This document shows positions 1-14,020 of a DNA stretch of 64,000 nucleotides, piece after piece. The first letter of the stretch is position 1. Each line of letters begins with the position of its first letter. Origin of the DNA: Embiotoca jacksoni (Eukaryota > Chordata > Actinopteri > Embiotocidae); contig JAKOON010000050.1 in assembly GCA_022577435.1 (NCBI GenBank), positions 1,284,001-1,348,000 of the forward strand, read 5' to 3'. The notes below the pieces were generated by a model. That model saw only the letters and a list, made by a program, of their open reading frames with translations. It had not been told where the DNA came from and ran no database searches. The position numbers and the translations under genes are program-made.

Positions 1-2439
1 AGTACAGCCAGCTTCAACTTTTTTGCCAGACAACCCAGCAATTTTTTTTTTTTTTAATTTCTGTGCTCACCCCACTGTGTCGTCAATCTGGTCTGATTCA
101 AATGAACGAGGGGGCTGTGTTTTCCCACGTTCAGGTGTTCTGACTCTAAAATGATGGTTTCTCTGCCTGAATCGATCAGCTCTGTGTCACCGCCGCAACA
201 TCCGCCGATCCTTCAGGTGACATTTCTCCACATTTGTCTGTATTTGCATTGTACATTGGCCTGTGGTTATCCCATGACACTGTCAATTTAAATTCACCCA
301 TGCTAGTGCAGGTAATCAGTTTTCCCATTTGCACTAATGTTGGTAAACGAGAGTCCTCCTGAGTGGAAGGAATGGCTGAGTTATTTTTAGTTTGATGTGC
401 ACGGCTGCGTTACAAGCTCTTGTCTATGAGTGAATAGAGCATGAAATTCAACTCCAATGCTTTGGTATCAGAAAAACAACAACAAACACATAAACAATCT
501 TTGGTACAAAGTTTTCATGATTCGGCTTGATGTCGATGTGAGGACTGACTGTCAGTGGACCAAAGTGAAGTCACAGTAAAGAATTGCCAACACAAAACTG
601 GCCTTTAAGATGTTACGAGGAGTTGTAATTTGTTTGGTGTGGATTAGTTGTCTTTTTTATTGTTGTTATTTCCCCAAAGAGTTGTTTATTACCGAAGGGC
701 TCTTCCTGTCTGCTCTGACTCTCCTCCAAGTGGCCATTACTATTGTTAATTTAAATTAAAAAGTTTTCCCCTCCTCGGCTATCACCTTCCTTTTGCTTTG
801 CCCTTTCTTTGTCCATATTATCCTGCTCGCTGCTTTGCGTCCCCGTTCCTCCTCCCCTGCTCATAATATCTCCCCGCTCGCACTCATAATCACCGAATTT
901 AAGGTACCGTCGAGGCTCTTTGTTTCAAATGTTTCCAACTGTCAGCTGACTTGGCTGTGCTTTCACAAAAAGTGAACCTCCTGCCCCAGACGTTCCGCGA
1001 TACCAGAGACAATGTCCTCTCCACGCACCGTTAGCTCGCAATTACTGGGACTGCAGCCCTGCTCCAGATCCCCACCAACAAAAGAAAATCAATGCGCCTT
1101 TGAGGGTCAGAGTCTGGACTCGAGGGAAACAAGAGGAGCCAAGTATCTTAATACGCGCTCATTTGCGCAGTTACTTTTGCAGTAGCGTCAGTAATGTCTA
1201 AGAAAGGGCTGAAAGTGAAAGTCGAATTTCTCATATTGAGCACTACATATTTTATTGAGAGACTTTTATTGCTGCTGTCCCGCAGGAATCTGGGCTTTTG
1301 TATTTTTTTTTTTCTTTTTCATCTGTCATTTTCCTCAGGCACTCCGTGGATCCACTGATGAAAATGACTGTTCTCAAATGGTTTCCATGTCCTCTTTGAT
1401 TGGTTGCAGATTGAAATTTCAAACAGATCAATCTCCCCACACCGAAAGCGGAGGTTTGCGCAAAATGTCAAACGGTTGGATAAACAGAAGAAATGAAAAG
1501 GTGGACACGAGGTGGGACGTAAATGACAGACAGTTATTCCCTCAAACTGTATGTTTTGACATTTTCCCCATGCAGCGCTCTCTTTTGGACTCGAGATCAA
1601 ACTTGTGTTCAGGGCTTCATGTTTCGGTGTAATTATTAATGTTGCTGTCGAGTGCTTTCCCTGCAGTTTTGGACAGGTAATAATAATGTTGTACAAAACC
1701 TATTATTTCTTGAAGGGTTTTTGTTTCAGCGACCGAGTTAATGAACTAGACTGTGTCGGGAAAACAATGTGTGTGAGCGTCATATATAAATGCAGGTTGG
1801 GTAAGCAGCGTTTTCCTTCTTAATTACCCTCGGGTAGATGAAGTCACTGTGGAGTGAGTCAGCGTCTCACGTTGGTGTGTAAATGACTAAAAGTTTCCAA
1901 TGAAAGAGGGCATGAGGAGAAAAAAAGAGTGTACACACACGCAATGTACATATACACAGTCCTGTGGAGAGAGTGTGTGCAACTTTCATTATATACCACA
2001 ATGCAATTGGCATCCGAGACGTACCAGTGTAAAAAGTTAGTGTCGAATTCTGAATGACAATTGTCAAAAAGGTCAGCTTCAGTCAAATGATATATTCCTC
2101 GCATACATTTCCTCGTTGTCTTGTTTATTTTTCCGCTTTGGGATTATTTGTCCACACTATAATCAAATTATTTGCATGATTCCAATTTAATTTGAATAGC
2201 CGCAGCTGCTCCAGAGGTCAATCGGAGAATATTAACTCGCCTAATCATTTTCTGGTTTTGCAATAAAGACAGCTGAGCTGTGGGTGTTGCAGGGTGCAGG
2301 GGATAAAGTGCTATTGTGTGACCAGAATGTTGCTTCCTATCCTCAACACACAATCCCTGATCTCCACTATACAAGGCCCCCAACTACCCCCCACCCCAAT
2401 CGACTCCCCACACCTCTGTTGTAAACCGGTGTAATCACT
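1..2439. other. non-coding DNA, no gene recognised
   Basis: AT-rich sequence with short T runs and no open frame that reads like a protein. It lies about 25 kb upstream of the first recognised exon. I cannot tell whether it is 5' flanking DNA or an intron of a longer isoform whose first exon is outside the window. Confidence 0.6.
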
Positions 2440-2612
2440 CACTCTCCCCGGCGGAGCTCGTCATGGACGGCCATGCAGAAAATGGCGCTCCTTCTCCATC
2501 ATTCTGCAGACAGATCCACCCCCGGCCCCATTACTTACCTGGCTAACTCTGTGTCAGCGGCAGGCTGGTGTAAACGGGAGGGCTCTCGCCCGCCTAACGT
2601 CACTGTTAAGGC
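2440..2612. other. GC-rich island, candidate conserved non-coding element
   Basis: This short GC-rich block stands out from AT-rich surroundings. It holds several CpG sites, runs of C (cacccccggcccc) and an open frame on each strand, each too short to identify. The minus strand carries a full-consensus splice donor at 2537-2538. It could be a conserved element, a small promoter or an antisense exon. Conservation cannot be judged from one sequence. Confidence 0.35.
2539..2602 (-). other. putative minus-strand exon (64 bases)
   Basis: Read on the minus strand, 'ttaacag' ends at 2603 and could serve as an acceptor. The block ends at 2539 in 'gccag' followed by 'gtaagtaat', a near-perfect donor. 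One of three frames is open across the 64 bases. The length is not a multiple of three and the polypyrimidine tract before the acceptor is weak. No family is recognised. It may be an exon of an antisense or unrelated transcript, or only a chance match inside a conserved element. Confidence 0.2.
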
Positions 2613-5600
2613 ATAATAAGGCAGCTAACATACCTCCATTAGAAGAGACAAATTAATTTGATCAATTAACTTGAACGAGGCAAGTAATGCGTTGTAGCGT
2701 AATTTCTGTTCGCTTCATTAGTCTTTGTAAGGTGGAAGTAGTAGTAGGATTTAAGTGTGTCTCTGTATGTGTCCTCAAATCTGAGGGAACACATTCTTGA
2801 ATATGTTGCTTGGATAAAATTAAGAGAATGATGCAGTGTTCAGAATCCACCATTGTCTGTATGGGTGCTTAGGTCAGAACTTGTCTGTTATTTTGAAAGG
2901 CGTCTCTGTGTCTGAATCATTGTGAGAGTAACGGGGATGTTTTCATTGAAAAATGCTGTTTACATCTCCAGTGCAATACACCGTAAAAGCCAAATGTCAA
3001 TTACCATATCTGCTTTTTTAGTTCAACTGCTGGATTTTCTTTCAGTTGTCACTCATTTTAAAACTTATCCAGGCTGTTTTTTTTTGTTTGTTTTTTTTAA
3101 AGAGTAGTGACTCATTACATCTCTTTGTAATCAGTTACAGCTCTGACAATCAACATTTGCTCTATTCTTGTCAAAATCCTGCATAGGGTTCCTTCCCCTG
3201 CACGCCACTCTGAACGAGCAGCTTTCATCTCAGTCAGACATCTGGCAAATTTGTCTGACCTTAAAACAATAACGCAGCCTCACACATGCTGCATCTTGAA
3301 TCGTGATTTTTGTCTGCAAGGCTTTCTCAGATCTACAGTCGATGGATACACTTCAACCTGCTGTGTGGAAGAGATTGGACACCCTGATGAATTGGTTGGA
3401 CTGATTTTGCTGAACAGCAGCTTCAAAGACCACCAGTTGAGTCTTTTGTTGTGTGTGTGTGGTGGCCAAATTTCTAACAGTGCCAGATTGATCAGAATAT
3501 CTTTAATGATGTGAAAACTCCAGTTCTTGCTGCAGTTTTAGCCACACTTGCCGGTAAGACAACTTTTCACCTTTCCTGTAGGTATGACTCTGCGAAATAC
3601 AGATTAAATGGTTGCAGCTCGGCGCGTAAACGTAGCGACAAGGAGAGAAGGTGATGTACGACATGCCGAGCAACGGAGCGTCCTCTGTGGAGGCAGGGTG
3701 TCATTTAGAATTTCTCTTCAGTCTCCTGCGTTTTCCATGCACTGCTGAAACCATCGCAAATTCAATTTAAATGCAAAGCACAAAGGGAAAGGTATTTGTG
3801 TTTGCCATTTTACAGTCCTTCTGCCTCTGCAAGCTCTGAGCTTTGGCTGATACAGCAGAGGTCTATCTCCTCTTGTGCACTGCTTCTCAGATCTGCCTGA
3901 CCATTGTAGTGCCTCTGACTGGCTGCTTGATCCATGAGATTGGTACCTAATAAGGATGGATCACCCTTTTTACTCTTGTCCCTCCTTTTAGGTTCATTGG
4001 TCTATTTTTCCTCCTTCCTCCCCTGTGATTACACCGTGCCCCCAAAGGAAATGTGAACCTTTCGCTCAACCCTGTTTGTCCTGTTTTAACTGATTCTAGT
4101 GAGACTTCCACCATACAAACATATCTGAGGTTACACACACCGTCAAATACTGATATTGGATTACTGAGGAAGATTTAGCTCTGTTTATTGTCCTGAGAAT
4201 GGATTACATGGCTTCAGTGATGGATGCATCGATTGAGTAGCATGATATCGATTCAGGTGTCCTAGAAACCATCTTTGCCGTATACATTTTTAAAGGGGAA
4301 AGAACCGCCATGCCCCCAGGGGTAATCTGTATCTTTTAAAAACATTTAACCTTAAGAGGTGCTCATTTGAATGCAATGCCACAGGTTTTCTGCCAGGCCA
4401 GTGTATTTTTTTTTTTAATCTCAGGGACAGTTACCTTGTTGCTGTTGATAGATTGCTTTGACCAGGTCACATGAGTTTAGGCCTTGGTCTGTCAGGTTAA
4501 ACAGCTTAAAGACAAACGGGTAGATATTTGTGGATGGATCTGTGACAGTAACTGTGTCCGGGCATGTTGCTTCACACACTGGTGAGAAAATGAATTGAAG
4601 GCCAGTTGGAGTTGTAGATATTTGAGTTTAAAGGCTAATCAGAAGCCAAAATACTGCACAACAGTTTTGTTACCTTTGGCAAGGACTTAACAACTCTTGA
4701 AAGTTATTAAAGCAGCAAGATATTTATAAAAAAAAAAAAAAAACGGAATCCACAGCACAGATTGTGTAGCTGAATGTGTTTTCTTCTGCCTGGTGGTTCC
4801 AGTCTTGTAGTGCACGGCTAGAAGTTCTTTAGACAGTAAAAGAAAACCTTCCGGTTTGTAGGGGGAGAAAAAAAAGAGTAATCTGAGTTTTGCTAGAGTA
4901 AATACAAGCGGAGTCAGTGGAGCGGAGAATAAAAAGCTCAAGTAGAAAATAGAGATGTAGACAAAGCAATATTTGCTTCCTGTATTTCCATTTGTGTCCT
5001 TTGTGTATCACTTGATGCCAGGGAATGAGGCAGAAAAAACAATTCTCTGAGGTGCTGGAGAAGCCAACCATTCCTTTGTGCCAATGGTAACAGAGCAAAA
5101 GTAATGAAAGTAAAATAATGCTTTTAATACATTTTTAACTTGACAGCTTTTAATACAAGTAAGGAAATATCCATATTTAATGTGAATTGTTCCTTAATAC
5201 AGCTGCTGACTCGTTTGTTCAGCTTTTGGAGACACATGAAACGAAAGGGACAAGCAAGGTGCACCGTTTGCAGTGCATCATCAAAGAAAAAGGTTTCCTG
5301 ACTGTCCCCATCTTTGAGATTAAACAGTTTATCTCCAGGCAGAAAGATGGGGACGGTGCCACTGCACAAACTCAGAGCTTTGGCATAAACTGGCCTTCAG
5401 GGTCAGATCAACTGCTTTGCTTTATAATCATGTTATATGACTGCGTCTCGTCGCAACTCAGTCAGACGTGGGAGACATGCACAAAAAGATGACTGTGATG
5501 ATGTTTAACTTTTCTCGGTGTGTTCCGACCTGCATGAAGAACAATGCAGGATGGAAATAAGGGTTTTCCAATTATGTAAAATATCCAAACATTAGTTCAT

Positions 5601-7639
5601 TTACAGTGGACTCACCTTCGCTAGAAAACAGAAACGTTTGAATTTGAGTCGGTGAAAACAGGCATCACAGAATAGACGTGTATATAAAGGAATTCATCAT
5701 GAAGTTTTTCAAAGGTGATGAGTTTGCTTTCACATTCAAATGACACTTAAGTTGTGAAAATGATTACATAAAAAATAACTCCCGATTTGACAAATACCCT
5801 TTTTCACAACTTGCTTTTCTAATTAAAAGTCAAACCAGAAAAAAACTTGGAGTTTTGTTTTAAAGCACGATTCTTCTGATCCTAACCAAGTTTAAAAATA
5901 CAATCAATTAAGCTTTTCCACCACACTGAGACATGTAATTACATTAGATTCTTGGAAAGAGAATAGTCATCAAACAAACTCCATCACACAACCATTAAGC
6001 AGCTTTTTGACAGTTAATGGCTGCATATATGCAGCTAGCTTATTGAAATGCTGCAGAAGATGGATGAGCTTCATGTTGCTATGTTTTATGATACAAAATT
6101 AATGTCGTACGGAGCAACTTTATGATTAATTGCATAATTTCAGTGGATACTCATCACTGCGAGCGTGCATGCGCCCACAACGGTTTGTGTAGACTTCCTG
6201 ATTGGCTCAGCATAAAATAAATATAACCCTGGGTCTGATCTCGCAGAGAGGCCAACATGTGGTCCGCTGTGTTGAAGGCATGCTGCCATTAAAGAGAAAT
6301 CTATAAGACATTTGAATCAGGTCTCAGCAGTGGGGTACCCAACAAAGTAGCAATTTATTAAACCAAGTCCGTTCCTCATTACCATCACATCACAGCATGT
6401 CGTTTTTTTCCATCAGTCTTTAAGATTATATTTCACTTACACGCCTTGTATTACAATTTTCTTTTTTTTTTAATATAGGACATCCTGCCAGAGGCAACTT
6501 TGTGACAAATGTCTACATGGCAGAGTATTGCATGCATTTATGCATGTGTCTGCTGTATTAGGTTTTAGACTGGCTGTAATGATGTCAGGTAGGATCTCGT
6601 GATTTATTGCGAAACTTCTGGATAAAGTAGAATCACATTTCAATCAAATTAGCATACTTTTAACTTCTCCCACCTCAGATTTCTCTATGAATTTTTATTA
6701 GAGTTCTGCTTTAACTCATCGTTGGCTTTCTGATTTAGAGTCTGTCACTTGACTTTGACTGTCTGATGAGCTATGACTTAGTACATAAAAGGCAAATATT
6801 GAGTGCCAGTGTTCTCAGAGTATGGCTGCAACTGAAGCAGTGTGCTGATGGAAAGTTTCAACGAAGATAAGGCCCTCATGGGAAAGGTGGATATTGTCTG
6901 TTATGCAGGGGTAGCGGTGTGGACTTTCAGCGTGGTACAGGAGCAGGCTGGATTTCTTTGCCATGTTTCACATTGGTATTGTCTGCGTAATCAGACACTC
7001 GTGCGTTTTGGTTGGGTATCATGAAAAGGTTTAGTCGCAAGTAACCGGTTTGCTACGAAATCTGTTTTTACTTGACTTTATACTTTACTGCATACTCCTC
7101 ATTTAAATAGATGTAGAGCTCGGCAGTGTATTGATTTATCGACTGAGATAAGGTACCAGATATCTGTGAACTTTGCTGATAGTCGTGTCATGGTCTTGTT
7201 TAAATGTCCTTCCCTGGTTTTGAAAGCTACATTATATGATATTCTGAATTTATTACAAGATGAAATCTGCAATAATAATTTTTTTTTGCCAACTTGGCAC
7301 AGCACAACAAAGTTTCAACACACCATTTACAAATTAACATCTTATAAGGTTGGTATGACGAACGTGTACACATTAAACGAACACAGCCACATTAGCATTC
7401 ATTGTTAGTTGTATTTATCCCCACCTCGTAAATGTAATTATAATATTAAGTCTCTTTGACACATCAAAAATTACTTACTCAAACATTATTGATGATTTCA
7501 GGGTAAATTCTTGAAAAATATGAAAGATGAATTTGCAAAATTTGGTTTCATTTTTCATTTCAGGATCTTATAGTTCTTATGTAAAACACTTGATTCACTA
7601 GGTATTTTTTTTTAAAGAGAAAGTGGTAGCGTTCAAAAA
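2613..7639. other. non-coding DNA, no gene recognised
   Basis: AT-rich sequence with scattered A and T runs, for example near 3078-3100 and 4728-4743. Open frames here are short and of low complexity. A pyrimidine tract followed directly by AG and GT at 3580-3583 is noted under findings. Nothing else is supported. Confidence 0.55.
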
Positions 7640-8140
7640 CGTAGATCATTAAACGTCCCATATTTTACACTTTTCTGGTGTTTTTATATGCAGTCTTAAT
7701 ATCCATAGGAAGATATTTTGGTGGTTTTAAGTGTCAGAAACCATCTCAGTATAGTTTTATATCTTGTCTCTTAAGTTTCTTCCTGGTGCAGGCTAACAAC
7801 AGGCTGTTTGTGTCAGTGTCTTAAAGGTGCGTAGATGTCAGTGACCCTCTCTTCTGATTGGCTGACTCTTTTCTGAATCATGCACACTTCAGCCAACCCC
7901 AGGTTTTCTTCAGTCTTGTAACAGACAGAATGACCGTTTAGTGTTTTCTTCCACATAGCAAGGTTGGACAGTAGGTCGTGCTGAGGATGTACAAGTGGCA
8001 TGAGGGTGAGTTTGTGACATCACAATTTACGGAAATCCAAACTGCGCATTTGCTGAATATGGGATGTGAGCTTTTATTTGTGAACTGAGCGTTTTAACAC
8101 TTTATCAGCATTTATACCAAGACATGCTTTATAATAAAAA
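7640..8140. repeat. probable degenerate teleost interspersed repeat
   Basis: The stretch begins with 'cgtcccatattttacac', runs through 'tgattggctgac' and 'cagccaacccc', then 'catagcaaggttggac' and 'tgtgacatcacaa', and ends near an A-rich run. I recognise this order of phrases as typical of a common fish interspersed repeat. The family name and exact ends are not known to me. A repeat-library search would settle it. Confidence 0.4.
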
Positions 8141-10321
8141 AAAAATAAAAAAAATTGAATTTATATGAAATTTGATCTTCAAAATGTTCAGAGATGATTT
8201 ACAAGATTAAAAGGTGTGTGGAGAGCTTTTGGGAGGAAGTGTCTCTTCTCACCTTGAGAAAGACATAGTGAGGTGAATTAGGCTCCCTAGTGGTAAATCC
8301 AACCTTGTCGCAGCAGAGAACGGGCGGTTGAATGTGAACAGCTTTGAATGTGCTCTTCGGGGTTTTTTTTTATAATTTTTTTTCCCTTTCCCTCTAAAGC
8401 TTTATCCTTTCATCAGTGAGTGTCATAGAGGCTGTATCTCTTGTAGTATCTGCTGCTGGTTTGTGGAAGTGATGGCGCCAAGCTAAATGATAGTACCTCC
8501 AGGTTCATGTTTAATGGAGGACGCCTATTAACACATGAAAAATGGGCCTTGTTCTGTAATGGCTGGCTAAATCCGGAGCCCGAAGCAACCACACAGAAAA
8601 CGTTGCGAAGAGGGAAGATGCCGTATAAGTGATGATTTCTCCACTAAACATGCTCCACGATATTTTGTGATGGTTTTCAGCGGAGGTGTCTGCGGCGTGT
8701 CGTTTTTATTGGAGAACGATGCCAATGTGATTCCATTTAGCTTGAAACAGATGAGCTTGTTATAGATCGTCATGGTGCTGACGTGATATACGAGAGGATA
8801 GTATTGGCATGCTGAATGGTACTTTGAGGAGGTTATGCTGATTAAGTGATCTGCTTGGGCAAGTCATAGTGTTAATTCTCTCTGGAACATGGAGAATAAC
8901 GAACACTAACACAAATCAATAGATCCTCTTGTGCTATTTGTTCAATCTGGAATTTCTCTCCAAAAAATATATTTGTCAAACACATGAAACGTATTTTCCC
9001 ACAGCCAACAAATACGTTTACTTGGAGAAAGACGATATTTCTATAGCTTCTCTGAACACTAAGCTCTGTAGCAACAAGTGCCTGCAACTCAAACAGAGGG
9101 GTCTTGCGCTCAGTCGTCAGTGCCCAGAAACACACAAAATACACCCAACACGGCAAGAAAACGCACACAAACGGAGAAAGCGGAAGCACTCAACTCGTCA
9201 AGAGGAGATCACATTTCCCGTCGGGCTCCTTCCCTGCCCCACACTGAGTTCTGAGCCCCGGCCCTCAAGTGACAAGCAGACAAATTGGTCTTGAAGAAGC
9301 CCAGAGGCAATCAGAGCACACCACTCACCCACAATTACTTGTCCTTTAAAAAAAAAAAAATGATCAATGTGCTCAGTGAGTTTGAACGGCGCAGACTGGG
9401 ACATGCTAAAATAGACTCTCTGGTCAGGTTGATAAAACTCTGGAATAATGATGAAGAGGAGGGTTTCAAAGGTAAATTGCTGATTTGAAAAGGCAGTCTG
9501 TGCCGTCTGCTTAAAATGTCCTTAAGCCAATTTAGAGTTCGTAAAGGTTCCAGGGTGTAGAAGTTTTTTTCATGACAGGAAACACAAATCACTACGTCAT
9601 GATGAGCAGGTTAGCTTAATTTGGGCTGTCAGGCAATTAAATTCCACGATAAATATAGTTTTGATCCTAAGAGGAGGAACATAACTTTCCTGCAGTCTCA
9701 CTCTGTAGTCACCTCACATGCTGCTGTTCTGATTGCCTACCGATGTTTTATAACCTATGCTAATACTGATTGCCCCTGCTTTGCAAGTCTGATCAGTCAA
9801 CCATAGTGTTATAATGGCTATCAAAATAAGGCACTGAAAGTTGATTTATATTAGTGTTTATTTTTGTAAACGTACAGCACACTCGCGCATGCTTGTTGAC
9901 CTCAGTATTTGTATGATGTTTTTATGCTATCCATGTATGCATTTGTTTGTGAGCAGCTGACATTGAGCGAGTTATTCCCAACCCAAAACTGTCAGGACTT
10001 TTCTTCCCTCGCTGGCGGTCACTACAGACTTTAGAGTGCCTTTCTCTGGGATTAAGAGTGGGCTGCTGCAGACTCTGCTTTCACAGAGCAGTGCAAAAAA
10101 AAAAAAATACTTGTACATTTCTAGGGGACTTGTGCATGTGTGGGTTGCATCTGTCTGCCATCATCAGCCCAAGAAAAAGATGCAATGGATACAGTACGTT
10201 CTACGACATTTAGTTCAAAGGTGTTTAAAAGTGATGCATTCAAACAGTCAGTCAGGTCATATCTGTCATCACATTATATTAACTTTACTGTACTCGCATT
10301 TTTTGGGGGTTTTCCAAAAGT
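8141..10321. other. non-coding DNA, no gene recognised
   Basis: No exon-like block, RNA gene or clear repeat was recognised. A 13-base A run at 9349-9361 and another near 10095-10107 are the only simple repeats of note. The longer open frames here (near 8929-9294) have no recognisable motif. Confidence 0.55.
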
Positions 10322-10612
10322 TGTGAATGGTACCTGGTACTATTTTTAGTATCACCTCCATCAAGGTTGCAAGAGAGCTGACACCGATACTAAAAGGTGA
10401 TGTGAAAACACTGCAGACTACTGATTGGTCAGAGAGATTCGTCACAATCCCTGCGTTACTGTGTGCACAACTCAGGGCATCCTGACCCACTGTTAACTAG
10501 CCAAGCTACTACAGGGACCAAACTTTTCAAATTCACTGGACGAAGTAATGAGGCTGCATTGAAGTACCTGGTACCAATAGAGTGGAGTAGAGCTGATGCC
10601 GAGTGTGGACAA
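10322..10612. mobile_element. non-autonomous DNA-transposon-like repeat with 'acctggtac' ends
   Basis: Near-matching phrases 'ggtacctggtac' (about 10329-10340) and 'gtacctggtacc' (about 10564-10575) sit about 240 bases apart. Between them come 'gtatcacctccatcaaggtt', 'gagctgacaccgatactaa', 'gtgatgtgaaaacactgcag' and 'tgattggtcagagagattcg'. This order matches a common teleost short repeat as I remember it. It has no coding capacity. Its exact class (MITE or other) and ends are uncertain. Confidence 0.5.
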
Positions 10613-11895
10613 GACGCTTTAGTTTCCTCACCCTGCTGTTAAGTTGAGCCCATACTGTACTTGCGTTGTTAGATTTATTCTATATGGGATCAGTGAGAAT
10701 GCCTCTGTTGATTTCTTATTCATGACCTCGGCATGCCTCCTCTCATCTAACCCTGAGCCTTGTACACCATCTTCTGCATGCAAAACACTCAGGATTTAGA
10801 TTAACTATCAACACAGTTGTGTTCTCATAATTTTTTCACAAGTTGCCCATCTTTTCTATCTGTTGTTTTATATAAACAGACTTATTACTTACATAAGGGA
10901 AACTTGGCCCTCACCTTTTTCCACCTTCTGTTGCACATCTCTGATGATTTGTGTTAGAACCAGGATTTTATTGGTTTTAAATTCAATTCCCCACTTCTAG
11001 CAAACGATAGAATGTGAATAATTGATGAGAAAGTCATGTCTGAGGGCAAGAATAAAAAGACTGAGCTTAAAGGTTTACAATCCTGCAGGCGTTAAAGCAG
11101 CTCTTGCTATGAAGGATCTTTTTAGAGGTGGGAATTTGGTGTAAATCCATGTTTATTAAGGGAAAAGGCTGGCTCTGTTGAAACTCAACTGTTAAAGCTG
11201 ATTCTCTTCTAGAGAAACCCAAAACTGTGCCCTCAAATGTGGGTGTAAATTGGGTTTAAATGAGGAAAACGTCAGCCAATTGGGCTTTTTTTGTTTTGTT
11301 TTACCGCTAAACGTAAATAAACTAAAACGAAAAAAGCTGAATACTTTAAAAGATTAAAGTAATCTCAATTTATTTTCAGTAGTTGATTGAATGCTGTGAG
11401 AAATGATGATCTAATTTCATGCACCCTTCTTATAAATTCTAACTAAGTTTTGCATTTGCTTTATGAATCGTCTTGCATAGTTGTTCAGCCACAGGCAGAG
11501 CTGCACCCACAGACGCTTACTGTATAAACTGTTTCTATCCAGCTAGAAATCTGTGTGTATATTTCTTTATGTTTGCTCACAATGTTCGTTAAGACTTTAA
11601 AACATCCCAACTAAAAAGTTGTACTCTCGCATAATCGGTGCATGTTGTTCCATAAGATGAAAATCATTCAATCAAGCTAAACTGCCTGCCAGACAAATCA
11701 AGTTATATCTGTTCAGATGTTCTCGTGAATTTGGTCAATTTCTGTTGCCGAGCTATGAAGATGGGGAAATTAATTTAATTGATTGTCTATTGACCCCGAG
11801 CTCAGATCCAGAGCAGCTCTGTGACGCCACAGCTTGACCATGTAATGGGATTTTATGATGCCTGCCGAGCCTGCACTGTTTGATCCAGACGTTAA

Positions 11896-11898
<3 letters not shown>

Positions 11899-11929
<31 letters not shown>
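11899..11929. repeat. poly-T tract (31 bases)
   Basis: An uninterrupted run of T, directly visible. It is likely a slippage-prone homopolymer, or the A-tail of an old minus-strand retro-insertion, though no element body is recognised beside it. Confidence 0.9.
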
Positions 11930-11931
<2 letters not shown>

Positions 11932-13966
11932 CAAAGGCAGCGAGTGATCATGAAACACTGACGTCTGTTCAGAACGGGAGTTGCTGTGTTGTTTTGTGGA
12001 TGTCAGGATTATTGCACGGCGTCACTAATGCTGGTAGGGATTCAGTTATTGCCTCAAGGATACTTCAGCGATTCAGACACCTGCCAAAACAGTGATTCCC
12101 CTGGTTAAAGGACTGTCTGCGTATGGCTGTAATATACGAGAAGAACATGATCAAACTTGTGACAATTTAATTTGCTGTTGAAGTGCTGTCAAACTTTGCT
12201 GCCAGCAAATGTCTGTAAACTCGGTGTCACTCCAGGTGTGTGTGTTTCTCCCTGACACCCCACACCAGAAAGGTGGGGCTGTGGTTTAGGGATGAAATAT
12301 GAGGAGACACTTTATCTTGGTTGTAAACCTGTCCGCTTATGTAAATACACGAATTCCTGACGAAACTCGGCACAACCATCTCAAAATAATGAATCCTGGA
12401 AGCGAACAGGACAGTTTCACACGATGATGGTTTATCAGGGGTAGTGAACAAAGTTGTGCAAATGTATGCACTTCAGCTCATCAAAGTACGCAAAGTGTGG
12501 TGATTAAAGTCAGTGTAATACTTAGCCATTTTCCCCTCAGACTTATGTTTGCAGTCTATCTGATGCATTTGGTGATTTTTTTTAAATTTTTTTTTTATGT
12601 ACTGTATATATCAAAAAAAAATACCAAAATATTGTTGCTGATAGCTTTTCAGATAGTACAGATTTGCTGCTGTTTTATTGTCAATTTCATTGTAATTAAA
12701 CATAGCTTTAATTTCTTCTGACAAAACAAGCCATATTAAACTCTTTTTTTGGAAGGGCTCTGGAAGATTGTGAAGTACACATGTTAGTATTGTTTGATAT
12801 TAACGGACTAGACGATTAATAGATTAATTGAAAAACGGATTAACAGACCACTGGATGATGAAATCAGTTGCCGCTTTAATTTGGATTATGCCGAGCTGCT
12901 ACGCTCTCTCCAAACAGTTTAATTCGACCGGTATCAGGACCACTGACACCGCTGTCCCTCAGTCCCGTCCTTATTCCTGCTCTTCTGAACTCAGACGGGC
13001 ACTTTCTTCCTGTGTAAACCCTGCTTGGTTCCTCTGCCTCTGGTCATTCCTTGAGAGCTGAGAAGATGATGGGCTGTGAGTTTAGGCCGCAGTAAGGGCT
13101 CATAGACTGATGTGTGTCCTTCACTAGATGGATGACACGGTGCAGCGGCCCCTAACTGCATTAAAAGTGCCCCATTCCACCATTTCTCTCTTCCCCAGAG
13201 CGCAGACAAACCTGAGTGGAAAACTCACCTTGGATCGATGTGTATATGTGTGCGAGAGGGTGTTCTTCGACGTCAGTGTGTGCGTATTTGAAAGGGTTCC
13301 ACTCTGTCATCTGGAAATTCCCCGAACTAAATTGTACTGTGCCCTGAAAATGGATGTATTAACACTTGAGTAGTGTTCGTTTGCACCACTGTGACGAATG
13401 CATGGTAAACAGTGCTGGCTGCAGTTTCAGGTGGCGTCACATTAAAACTGCACTTGTAAACATGCAGTGTGGGTTCCAATAACTGAGCCAGGCAAACGGC
13501 GTAATTGAAGTTAGCTGCATTATTGCAGAGAAGCTGGCTGGTTTCCAAACAACACTGTGTTCTGAGTTAAAGCTGAAACCTTGAAAAACCTGCTGCTGAG
13601 CACTCAAGTGAGTGCAGAAATGCTGGAATGTATTCACTTGCAATGTTTGTCATATACGGTTGGTGGGTGGAAGCAGAGGAGGCGCACAGTGAATGTGAAG
13701 GACAGTACACTAAAGGATAGCCCGAAGTGTGTGTGTGTGTGTGTTGCATTAATAATAATAGGCAGACCACATGACTGCATCAGCCTGACAAGTATCAGCG
13801 AAAGGGAGTTTGACAGGGAGAGAAAGGCGAAGCTGACGCCATGAATTAATTATTGGACAATGTGCTCCTGAGCTGATACTTTTAAAAAGGGTCCCAAACG
13901 CAGGAGCAACACATCAAGATTCAAAGAGACGCAAAACGTCTGCGTCACTTGTCGTCACTTTTTTTT

Positions 13967-14020
13967 TGTCTCTTTACATCTCTTTGTAGTTTTTCTGCGT
14001 CTCTTTGTTGTCTTTCTCTC
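13967..14020. repeat. short degenerate tandem repeat of 'tctctttgt' units
   Basis: Imperfect copies of a roughly 20-base unit containing 'tctctttg' and 'gtctctttgttgtc' follow one another. The unit resembles a minisatellite often seen in fish genomes. It has only about three copies and no coding role. Confidence 0.45.
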
